Of a stretch of DNA of 19,034 nucleotides, positions 9,300 through 16,636 are shown one piece after another. The notes beneath the pieces are model-generated. The model was not told the DNA's origin, searched no databases, and saw only the letters and a list, made by a program, of their open reading frames with translations. The translations under genes were made by a program, and so were the position numbers. This DNA comes from an uncultured Flavobacteriaceae bacterium (GTDB lineage: Bacteria; Bacteroidota; Bacteroidia; Flavobacteriales; Flavobacteriaceae), in the NCBI GenBank assembly GCA_937773465.1, contig CALJVK010000007.1, forward strand, positions 1-19,034, given 5' to 3'. Positions within the stretch are counted from its first letter, which is position 1; each line of letters starts with the position of its first letter.

Positions 9300-10439
9300 A
9301 TGACTAAGAAAAACAAACGAAAATTAAATAGTATTGAATCTGCTATAAACGATATTCGTTCTGGAAAGGTCATTATTGTTGTTGACGATGAAAACAGAGA
9401 AAATGAAGGTGATTTTTTAGCAGCTGCAGAAACCATAACACCTGAAATTATAAATTTCATGGCCATGCATGGAAGGGGCTTAATATGTGCTCCAATAACT
9501 GAAAAAAGATCAAAACAATTAAAACTTAATCCAATGGTTGGGAACAATACTGACCCTATGGAAACAGCGTTCACAGTTTCAATTGATCTTATTGGCAATG
9601 GCGTTACGACTGGGATTTCTGCTTCAGATAGGTCTAAAACTATAAAATCACTAATTGATAAAAAAACTCAACCTCACGATATATCAAAACCTGGTCATGT
9701 TTTTCCTTTAATCGCAAAAGAAGGTGGAGTTCTTAGAAGAACAGGACATACTGAAGCTGCAATTGATTTTGCTAGGCTTGCTGGGTTTGAAGCTGCAGGT
9801 GTAATTGTTGAGATAATGAATGAAGATGGATCTATGGCAAGATTACCTGAACTTTTTGATGTTGCAGATAGATTTAATCTTAAAATAATTTCAATTGAAG
9901 ATCTTATCGCTTACAGAATGGAAAATGATTCTTTAATTGAGAAAAAAGAAGATTTTCAAATTGAAACTAGATTTGGAAGTTTTAGACTTAGAGCTTACCA
10001 ACAAACTACAAACGAAAGACTTCACATAGCATTAACTAAAGGAACTTGGGATCCAAACGAACATGTTTTAACGAGAATTAACTCTAAGCTACTTAACAAC
10101 GATGTTTTAGGCACTCTAACAAACAATATGGACAAAAAGCTTGATGATATGTTCGAACTAATAAATATTGCAGGAAAAGGTGCAATAGTCTTTATAAATC
10201 AACAAAACCAACCTTTAAGTACACTAAATCGATTAAAAAAATTAAAGAAGAGTCAATTAAAAGGTAAAGTTGTAAAAGCTCCTAAAATTGAAATGGATAA
10301 CAGAGACTTTGGAATTGGAGCCCAAATTCTTCATGATTTAAATATTCACAAACTAAGGATAATATCAAATGGAACTGCTACTAAAAGAGTGGGAATTATA
10401 GGTTATGGCTTAGAAATAATTGATTACGTCAACTACTAG
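9300..10439 (+). CDS. ribBA: RibBA: DHBP synthase fused to a degenerate GTP cyclohydrolase II domain
   Basis: Riboflavin biosynthesis. The N-terminal half (residues 1-205) is a complete 3,4-dihydroxy-2-butanone 4-phosphate synthase with the Mg/substrate motif RENEGD (33-38), MHGRGLIC, TGISASDR and RTGHTEAA with His150. The C-terminal half (about 220-379) aligns with GTP cyclohydrolase II, and RDFGIGAQIL (335-344) and GIIGYGLEI are kept. The zinc-binding cysteines are absent, however: the segment that normally reads SEC...RCDCG is SKLLNNDVLGTLTNNMDKK (262-280), and the family's RGIGL-type segment is missing. The protein is therefore predicted to supply DHBP only, with GTP cyclohydrolase II encoded elsewhere. 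It starts at ATG 9300, 38 bases after the permease gene, and ends in a CTAG shared with the convergent hydrolase gene. Confidence 0.95.
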   Translation: MTKKNKRKLNSIESAINDIRSGKVIIVVDDENRENEGDFLAAAETITPEIINFMAMHGRGLICAPITEKRSKQLKLNPMVGNNTDPMETAFTVSIDLIGNGVTTGISASDRSKTIKSLIDKKTQPHDISKPGHVFPLIAKEGGVLRRTGHTEAAIDFARLAGFEAAGVIVEIMNEDGSMARLPELFDVADRFNLKIISIEDLIAYRMENDSLIEKKEDFQIETRFGSFRLRAYQQTTNERLHIALTKGTWDPNEHVLTRINSKLLNNDVLGTLTNNMDKKLDDMFELINIAGKGAIVFINQQNQPLSTLNRLKKLKKSQLKGKVVKAPKIEMDNRDFGIGAQILHDLNIHKLRIISNGTATKRVGIIGYGLEIIDYVNY

Positions 10440-11215
10440 TCATCCTTTTTTTGACTGTAGATCCATTTGAAAAAATCTTTTTCCTTAAAAGCATTAGTCC
10501 AACTATCATGACTAACATTATCATATAGGGTGAATTTAGGCTTCCCTCCTGCTTCAATAATTGCTTCAACCATATTCAATGAATATAATGGATGTACTAC
10601 ATCATCTTTAGCTCCGTGAAAAATCCAGACAGGTGTTTTTTTTGCAAATAATTTAGCAGTCTTTGGATTAGCTCCTCCACAAATCGGAACTCCAGCAGCA
10701 AACATATTTGGTCTTCTATAAAGCATTTCAAAAGTACCCATACCTCCATTAGAAAGTCCAGAAACGTATATTCTGTTCTTATTTACATTATTTATATTGG
10801 ATAATGAGTCCATTAATTTCATAACTAAATTAAGAGCTTTTGTTTCTTTTTTATTCTCATCGTAAAATTTATAATTCATACCGTCTTTTGATTTTACAAG
10901 TTTTCTGTTTGTCCAAGAATCATCGTCTGGGCATTGAGGGAAAACACCATAGGATTTATAGTAATTTCGATTTCTTTGATTAATAAAAAGACCAGCTATG
11001 TATTTTAATTGTTGTTTATTATCATTCCCTCTTTCTCCAAATCCATGTAAAAATAAGTGTAGTGGATATTTAACCTTCTTTTTTAATTTTTTTGGTATTA
11101 ATAATCTATAATTTAAAGTATCGTTTCCGTCTATAAATTGCTTGTGTAAAAATATAGTCTCATTTTGAGACATTGATAAATTAAAAACAAAAAAGATTAG
11201 TAGTGAAAAACGCAT
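10436..11215 (-). CDS. Secreted alpha/beta hydrolase (prolyl-oligopeptidase/esterase type)
   Basis: A 259-residue exported serine hydrolase of the dienelactone hydrolase / prolyl oligopeptidase / CE1-like esterase group; the substrate is not known. Residues 1-16 form a short signal peptide (MRFSLLIFFVFNLSMSQ, cleavage near 16/17). The fold markers are HGFGERGND (oxyanion region, 57-65), the nucleophile elbow GLSNGG with Ser155, FHGAKDD with probable acid Asp204, and NVSHDSW with His236. All triad members are present in the right order and spacing, so it should be active. Similar proteins include sugar-ester or feruloyl/acetyl-xylan esterases, and xylose genes lie 6 kb away, but nothing here links them directly. 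It lies 9 bases after the nitroreductase gene on the same strand and is probably cotranscribed with it. Confidence 0.85.
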   Translation of the reverse strand: MRFSLLIFFVFNLSMSQNETIFLHKQFIDGNDTLNYRLLIPKKLKKKVKYPLHLFLHGFGERGNDNKQQLKYIAGLFINQRNRNYYKSYGVFPQCPDDDSWTNRKLVKSKDGMNYKFYDENKKETKALNLVMKLMDSLSNINNVNKNRIYVSGLSNGGMGTFEMLYRRPNMFAAGVPICGGANPKTAKLFAKKTPVWIFHGAKDDVVHPLYSLNMVEAIIEAGGKPKFTLYDNVSHDSWTNAFKEKDFFKWIYSQKKDD

Positions 11216-11224
11216 TATTTATTA

Positions 11225-11857
11225 TTATATAAGTTCTATAGTATTATCATTAATATCTTTTCTAACTTTTTTAAAGCTTGAAAACTGATCATCAACTGAC
11301 CTATATCCGACTGGCATGACCAAAACAGATTTTAAATTTTTAGACTTAAGGTCTAAAATTTCATTATATTTTTCTGGTACAAAACCTTCCATAGGGCAAG
11401 AGTCTATTCCCTCTACAGCACATACAGTCATTAAGTTTCCAAGAGCTAAGTATGCTTGATTTTTAGACCAATTTATTATGGAAGTATTTGACATATCATT
11501 AAATTCATTAATAATAGATTTTTTAAAAGATTCTAAAACTTTGGCAGATGTTTTTCTAATATCTACAACTCTTTTAAAATATAATTCAATGTAAGATTCA
11601 TCTATATCAGTCTCAATACAAATAACCAATAAATGTGAACATTGTATAACTTGTTTTTGATTAAATGAGGAATCTAAAAGAGTATTTTTAATTTCTTGAT
11701 TTGAAATTACAATTAGTTTAATTGGTTGTAACCCATATGATGATGCCGTTAAATTAAAAGCATTTTTTAATATATTAACTTGATTCTTAGAAAGCTTTCT
11801 GTTTGAATCAAATTTCTTGGTTGCGTACCTCCAATTTAGACTTTCAATTATATTCAT
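11225..11857 (-). CDS. Nitroreductase-family NAD(P)H-dependent FMN oxidoreductase
   Basis: A 210-residue cytoplasmic flavoprotein of the nitroreductase superfamily (NfsB/NfnB-like), expected to bind FMN and reduce quinones, nitro compounds or related acceptors with NAD(P)H; the natural substrate is unknown. The N-terminus has RYATKKFD (residues 10-17), which contacts the FMN phosphate. LTASSYGLQPIKLIVI (36-51) follows, then an AYLALGNLMTVCAVEGIDSCPMEGF segment that forms part of the flavin site and dimer interface. The C-terminal region has the expected VLVMPVGYRS and a final basic KKVRKDI. Length and order are typical and no residues are obviously missing. It is the first gene of a two-gene minus-strand unit with the downstream hydrolase. 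No good promoter match is visible upstream. Confidence 0.9.
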   Translation of the reverse strand: MNIIESLNWRYATKKFDSNRKLSKNQVNILKNAFNLTASSYGLQPIKLIVISNQEIKNTLLDSSFNQKQVIQCSHLLVICIETDIDESYIELYFKRVVDIRKTSAKVLESFKKSIINEFNDMSNTSIINWSKNQAYLALGNLMTVCAVEGIDSCPMEGFVPEKYNEILDLKSKNLKSVLVMPVGYRSVDDQFSSFKKVRKDINDNTIELI

Positions 11858-11937
11858 ATTTTTTTCTCTAATATGCTGTAAAATTAATGAAAGGCTTTAA
11901 CAACTTATAAAATTAATTGAAATAAATATAAATAATC

Positions 11938-11968
11938 TTGAATGAATAAAAAAAGGATATTATATTTG
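11938..11968 (+). promoter_or_regulatory. Bacteroidota-type promoter of tRNA-Ser
   Basis: TTG at 11938-11940, a 20-base spacer and TATATTTG at 11961-11968 fit TTG-N19-21-TAnnTTTG exactly. The -7 box ends 10 bases before the first base of the mature tRNA, so the 5' leader should be only a few bases long. Confidence 0.72.
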
Positions 11969-11978
11969 CCTCGCTATT

Positions 11979-12063
11979 GGAGAAATGGCAGAGTGGTCGA
12001 ATGCGGCAGTCTTGAAAACTGTTGAGGGTCACACCTCCGGGGGTTCGAATCCCTCTTTCTCCG
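11979..12063 (+). tRNA. tRNA-Ser (anticodon UGA)
   Basis: An 85-base class II tRNA. The acceptor stem GGAGAAA (11979-11985) pairs with TTTCTCC (12056-12062), and the discriminator base is G at 12063. The anticodon loop CTTGAAA has TGA at its centre, so it reads UCN serine codons, chiefly UCA and UCG. A long variable arm follows (GTTGAGGGTCACACCTC region), then the GGTTCGAATCC T-arm. The 3' CCA is not encoded. It stands alone, with its own promoter and terminator. Confidence 0.97.
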
Positions 12064-12065
12064 CA

Positions 12066-12099
12066 AAAACCCTCATAATCAATTTATTATGAGGGTTTT
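12066..12099 (+). terminator. Intrinsic terminator after tRNA-Ser
   Basis: A perfect 14-bp inverted repeat: 12066-12079 (AAAACCCTCATAAT) pairs with 12086-12099, with a 6-base loop. Its core is CCCTC/GAGGG and the descending arm ends in TTTT, followed by TATAATT. It starts 3 bases after the tRNA. The A-rich left arm could also let it end transcripts from the minus strand, but no minus-strand gene ends here. Confidence 0.88.
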
Positions 12100-12186
12100 A
12101 TAATTAAAAGTGATAGTTAAGTTGACCATTGTTGTTGTGTTTAGTTATTGTTCTATAAATTGTTATTACTTCTAGCTAAAAGAACA

Positions 12187-12194
12187 TACCTTCG
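12187..12194 (+). promoter_or_regulatory. Possible -7 box upstream of rlmF
   Basis: TACCTTCG differs from TAnnTTTG at one base. The nearest TTG is at 12160-12162, a 24-base spacer, which is longer than usual. If used, the leader would be only a few bases before the ATG at 12200. Because a strong terminator sits upstream, rlmF needs its own promoter between 12100 and 12200, and this is the best candidate I see. Confidence 0.3.
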
Positions 12195-12199
12195 CACTT

Positions 12200-13072
12200 A
12201 TGCATCTACAAAACCCATATTGTAACCGTTACGATCTTAAGAGATTAGTAAAACATTATCCGTTACTACAAAAGCATATTGTTTTAAATCCATCTGGTGA
12301 AGAAACAATTGATTTTCTTTCTTCAACTGCAGTATATTCATTAAACAAGGCAATGTTACTTGCAGATTTTAATCTAGAGGATTACGATTTACCAATGGGC
12401 TATCTAATTCCTCCAGTTCCTGGAAGGTTAGACTATTTACTACATATGCAAGACTTTATTTTAGAAAAACTTAACTCTAGTGAAGATATACAACTAAGAG
12501 GGTTAGACATAGGCGCTGGTGCTAATGGAATATATTGCATTTTAGGGGCACAACACTTTAACTGGGAAATGGTTGGTATAGAAAGTGATTTAAATGCAAT
12601 AGACATAGCTAATACTAACATACAAAAGACCAAAGAATTACAAGACAAGGTTAAAATATTACACCAAGAGAATAAAAGTTTTCTTTTTAAGAATATTATT
12701 AAAGCCGATGAGAAATTTGATTTTTTGGTTTGTAACCCACCCTTTCATAATTCTAAAGAAGAAGCGGTGAAAGGCACACTTAGAAAACTTAATAATTTAG
12801 GAGATAAAACCAAAAAGAAGAAGTTTTCCCTAAATTTTGAAGGACAGGCTAATGAACTTTGGTGTAATGGCGGGGAAATACTCTTTATCAAAAGGTTAAT
12901 TAAGGAGAGTGCGGGATTTAAAGATCAAATAAAAATATTTTCTTCCCTTGTTGCTAAAAAAACTAGCTTACCTACTATTGAAAAGCAACTTAATAAAGTA
13001 AAAGCTGATTATCATATTGTACCAATGGCCTTAGGAAATAAAAAAGGACGTTATGTTATATGGTGGTTTTAA
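12200..13072 (+). CDS. rlmF: 23S rRNA (adenine-1618-N6)-methyltransferase
   Basis: RlmF (YbiN) uses S-adenosylmethionine to methylate N6 of A1618 in 23S rRNA before the large subunit is assembled. The 290-residue product has the family N-terminus (NRYDLKRLVKHYP, then GEETIDF), the IPPVPGRLDY segment, the SAM-binding motif DIGAGANG (residues 103-110), the acidic end of the next strand in VGIESD, and the catalytic NPPF (179-182) typical of N6-adenine methylases, followed by HNSKEEA. All motifs are intact. It is a single gene between the tRNA terminator and the DUF1800/DUF1501 pair. In flavobacteria such isolated rRNA methylase genes are usual, and nothing suggests acquisition from elsewhere. 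Confidence 0.94.
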   Translation: MHLQNPYCNRYDLKRLVKHYPLLQKHIVLNPSGEETIDFLSSTAVYSLNKAMLLADFNLEDYDLPMGYLIPPVPGRLDYLLHMQDFILEKLNSSEDIQLRGLDIGAGANGIYCILGAQHFNWEMVGIESDLNAIDIANTNIQKTKELQDKVKILHQENKSFLFKNIIKADEKFDFLVCNPPFHNSKEEAVKGTLRKLNNLGDKTKKKKFSLNFEGQANELWCNGGEILFIKRLIKESAGFKDQIKIFSSLVAKKTSLPTIEKQLNKVKADYHIVPMALGNKKGRYVIWWF

Positions 13073-13265
13073 ACCAAAGTATAATGATTATCTATTATTT
13101 TTCACGAAACTTCTTTGCAGAAGATAAAATAAGTGAAAATTGCAGATAAGATACTTATATAAATAAAACACACTCAGTGACTTAAAAATTATAATTTGTT
13201 ATATTTATAAATCAATTAATTACATTTATCAGTTTTATTTTATTGTAATTTAACAAAAAAAAGTA
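13073..13265. other. Intergenic region, rlmF to DUF1800 gene
   Basis: AT-rich spacer of 193 bases. It contains a small hairpin CTTCT-TTGC-AGAAG (13109-13122) without a T-run, and a second short inverted repeat near 13145-13157 (ATAAG/CTTAT). Neither looks like a terminator. A promoter for the DUF1800/DUF1501 pair is expected here, but no good TAnnTTTG box is visible. Confidence 0.4.
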
Positions 13266-14902
13266 ATGCCCCTTACTACCTCTAATTCAGTTTTAGGTAA
13301 AAAAAATGCTAAACACCTTCTAAGAAGAGCCTGTTTTCATTATTCGCAAGAAGTTTTAGATGCCATTTCTATAATGACACCATTAGAAGCTTTAAGTTTT
13401 TTGGAAAATCACCAACCAAACACTTGGACTGAGCCATATGATCCTTTACCATATGATGACCCTCATGGATATTGGATAAGCTCTGACTATCTTCCAAATA
13501 CAATTCCTAACCAAGGAAGAAAAAGATCTTTAGTTGCTGGATGGTGGTGGTATAATATGATTAATAGAAATAGTATTAGAGATAAAGTAACATTTTTTCT
13601 TCATACAACTTTCACCACTTCAAAAGACGATGGAACTGGCGCATCGACTTATTATTTTGATCATTTAAAATTATTGGAGTTTTATTCAAATGGAAGTTTA
13701 AAAGAGCTTTCAAAAAAAATAACATTAGATAATGCAATGTTATTATATCTTGACAATACTACTAATAATGCAAATAATCCAAATGAAAATTATGCTCGAG
13801 AATTCTTAGAATTATTCACAATTGGTAAAGGTGAGCAAGTTGGTGATGGAGATTACACTAATTATACTGAAATTGATGTACAGCAGGCTGCAAGGGTTTT
13901 TTCTGGATTTAAAACACAGTTAGACAGATCTATCATTGATCCTGACACCAACATACCAATGGGTAGAACTAATATCAATCAGCATGATAGCGGTGATAAG
14001 CAGTTTAGTAGTGCTTTTAATAATTACATAGTAACTGGTTCGGAATCATCTGAAGGAATGTTTGAAGAAATAAATCAACTTGTAGATATGATTTTCAGCC
14101 AACAAGCAACAGCTTTAAATTATGTTAAGAAGATTTATAGATTTTTCGTAAAAAGTGAGTGGAGTCAAGAAACAGAAGATACAGTGATTAATGATTTAGC
14201 TCAAGAATTAATTTCAAATAATTTTCAGATTAAGCCCGGTAATAAAAACATTATTAAGTTCTACACACTTTTACGATTTGAGCGATGAAAATTCCAATGA
14301 TGAAATAATTGGAAGTATTGTAAAAAGTCCTCTTCAATTGATGAGTGAAATGGTAAGTATATTAAATATATCTATTCCAAATCCTAATTCAAACATAGCA
14401 GGGTTTTACAGGTTTTGGCATTTGTTTAATCACAACAACTTTTTACCAATGGCTGGAATGGGTGTTTTTGCTCCAGAAACAGTTGCTGGATACCCAGCCA
14501 ACTATCAAAGCCCGAATTTTGACAGACAATGGTTTTCATCTAACACACTACTTGCAAGATATCGCTTAATAGAATGTTTAATTTCAGGCAGAAATAAATT
14601 GGCTAACTAACGGACTAATTGGAGCAGAGCTAGACACTGTTAATTTTGTAGAGTTAATATCATCAGACCCTGCAGATCCATATTATCTAGTAAGTGAAAT
14701 TGCTGAATTATTATATCCAAATAATATTGACTACGACAGAATTAGTTATTTTGTAAATATAATTTTGTCTGATTACCCATCTTATTACTGGTATGATACT
14801 TGGCAAGAATATCTTACCTCCAATGATGACACTATAGTAAGGAATAGACTTGATTCCTTAATTACATCAATGGCTAATGCTGCAGAAAATCAATTAATGT
14901 AA
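13266..14902 (+). pseudogene. DUF1800 family protein, two frameshifts
   Basis: DUF1800 proteins are large, often exported bacterial proteins of unknown function that are typically encoded beside a DUF1501 gene, as here. The N-terminus has LGKKNAKHLLRRACF (residues 10-24). RDKVTFFLHTTFTTS, NYAREFLELFTIGKGE and QQAARVFSGF follow, all family landmarks. The frame then slips in an A-run near 14244-14248, where dropping one A restores LLSSTHFYDLSDE. It slips again near 14597, where dropping one base restores WLTNGLIGAELD. The rebuilt protein has about 544 residues and ends at TAA 14900-14902. A stop at 13251 rules out a longer N-terminus, and there is no clear signal peptide on this start. Homopolymer slips in a gene whose partner is intact point to sequence error, though real inactivation is possible. 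The DUF1501 gene starts 5 bases later. Confidence 0.85.
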
Positions 14903-14907
14903 ACAAA

Positions 14908-16527
14908 ATGAAAAGAAGAAATTTTATAAAACTTACATCCACTGCTTCAGCAATTAGTTTACTTCCATCGCAAGTAACAGCATCGCTAAATATTGCTAAA
15001 AGCTTTTTGGATTGTACAATTTCAAATAGAAAATTAGTTTTAATTAATTTGGCTGGAGGAAATGATGGCCTAAATACAATAATCCCCATCAATTATTATG
15101 ATATATACTCAAATTTAAGACCTAGCATAAAAGTACCTAGTAATGGTCTAAATTCATATATAAATCTTGATGATACATTAGACGAAGCTCAACAAATTGG
15201 TCTTCATCCATCACTCACTGGTTTTAAAAATCTATATGATAATGATTTATTAAGAATTATTCAGTCAGTTGGCTACCCTTCACAAAATAAAAGTCATTTT
15301 GCATCAACTGATATATATTCAACTGCAAATGATGGCAATAGCTGGGATAATGGTAACAACTCTGGCTGGATTGGTAGATTTATGGAATCTTATTATGCAG
15401 ATTTAATACAAAACTCATACCCATTAGGAGTTGAAATTGGTTCTAAAAGTAATTCTTTAGGCTTTCATGGAGAGAGTGAACATGGATTATCTGTCAATAT
15501 TAATGGACAAGATCCCTCTGGATTTTATTCATTGATTAGCGGAATGGCCGGAGAACCTCCAAATAATATTCCAATATCTGACTATGGTCATGAACTTGAA
15601 TATATAATTCAAACTGATGCTTTGTCAAATATGTATTCAGAGGCCATATCAAATTCTTTTAATAACGGTCAAAATGCAGTAAGCTACCCAGATACAGACA
15701 TATCTAATCAGTTAAAAACTGTAGCCAGATTGATTAGCGGTGGACTTGAATCAAAAGTTTATATGGTAAAATTAGCTGGTTTCGATACTCATTTTGGTCA
15801 AAACCAAGCTGAAAATGACATACTAGGTGATCATAACGACTTATTAACTAAACTATCTTCTGCTATAACAGCTTTTATGAGTGACCTTAGTGCTATGAAT
15901 CTTAAAAATGATGTCGTAGGATTAACTTATTCTGAATTTGGACGAAAGGCTGCTGAAAATGGAAGTCTTGGAACGGACCATGGTGAAATAGCACCTATGT
16001 TTGTCTTTGGAGCACCAGTAAAAGGTGGAGTTTCAGGATTAAATCCCAACTTAAATGAAGCTAACGAAAATAATGGATATCAAATACAAACTGTTCAGTA
16101 TGATTACAGAGATACACTCGGAACCTTACTTCAAGATTATCTAGGAGCAGATAATCTAGCTTTAGATGCAACCTTTTTTAATAATACATTAAATCAAAGT
16201 TTTTCAGAAACTAAAATCAACGATTTAATAAAAAGTGAGTTTTCTGTAGCAACTAACTGCTATTCAAATACTTTAACAAATAATAGAGATAAGAATAAAA
16301 TATTCTATATAATCAACCCTGTTTATAATGATTTAATTATTAAATCAAAAAATCAAGAATATTCTAGTTTCAAATACGAGCTTTATGACATGAATTCTAA
16401 ATTAGTTTCTAAAGGTACCTCATTGATAAACGAAACAATATCTATAAGTAATTTAATCAACGGTATATATATTTTAAATATATCAACAAATGAAAAATCG
16501 GAGGCTCATAGGATAATAAAGCGTTAA
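14908..16527 (+). CDS. DUF1501 family protein with Tat-like signal and T9SS sorting domain
   Basis: A 539-residue exported protein of the DUF1501 family, related by fold to alkaline phosphatase/sulfatase enzymes; its substrate is unknown. The N-terminus MKRRNFIKLTSTASAISLLPS has a twin-arginine motif (RRNFIK) and a hydrophobic stretch. The body has NLAGGNDGLNTIIPI (about residues 47-61), KLAGFDTHFGQ, LTYSEFGRKAAENGSLGTDHGE and MFVFGAPVKGG, the usual DUF1501 landmarks with candidate metal-binding Asp, His and Glu. Residues 459-539 form a T9SS type A sorting domain (INPVYNDLIIKS, YELYDMNSKLVSKG, NLINGIYILNIST, final HRIIKR), so the protein should reach the cell surface through the outer membrane. 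It is intact and follows the DUF1800 gene by 5 bases. Working together with that partner is inferred from the pairing. Confidence 0.92.
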   Translation: MKRRNFIKLTSTASAISLLPSQVTASLNIAKSFLDCTISNRKLVLINLAGGNDGLNTIIPINYYDIYSNLRPSIKVPSNGLNSYINLDDTLDEAQQIGLHPSLTGFKNLYDNDLLRIIQSVGYPSQNKSHFASTDIYSTANDGNSWDNGNNSGWIGRFMESYYADLIQNSYPLGVEIGSKSNSLGFHGESEHGLSVNINGQDPSGFYSLISGMAGEPPNNIPISDYGHELEYIIQTDALSNMYSEAISNSFNNGQNAVSYPDTDISNQLKTVARLISGGLESKVYMVKLAGFDTHFGQNQAENDILGDHNDLLTKLSSAITAFMSDLSAMNLKNDVVGLTYSEFGRKAAENGSLGTDHGEIAPMFVFGAPVKGGVSGLNPNLNEANENNGYQIQTVQYDYRDTLGTLLQDYLGADNLALDATFFNNTLNQSFSETKINDLIKSEFSVATNCYSNTLTNNRDKNKIFYIINPVYNDLIIKSKNQEYSSFKYELYDMNSKLVSKGTSLINETISISNLINGIYILNISTNEKSEAHRIIKR

Positions 16528-16636
16528 TAAATTTTATAAAAAGGCTTCATTTTTATTACCATTAGCTTCATAATTAGCATTGATATGTTTTTTATATTTA
16601 AAATAGTTTTGTTAAATTTCAATATAAATATCACGT

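Noticed and set aside
13109..13122. Hairpin after rlmF as a terminator
   Set aside because: It has only a 5-bp stem, no T-run follows and it lies 37 bases past the stop.
16528..16636. Promoter or operator for the xylBA operon
   Set aside because: Only partial boxes (TATATTTA, TAAATTTC) with wrong spacing to any TTG; no inverted repeat clear enough for a regulator site.
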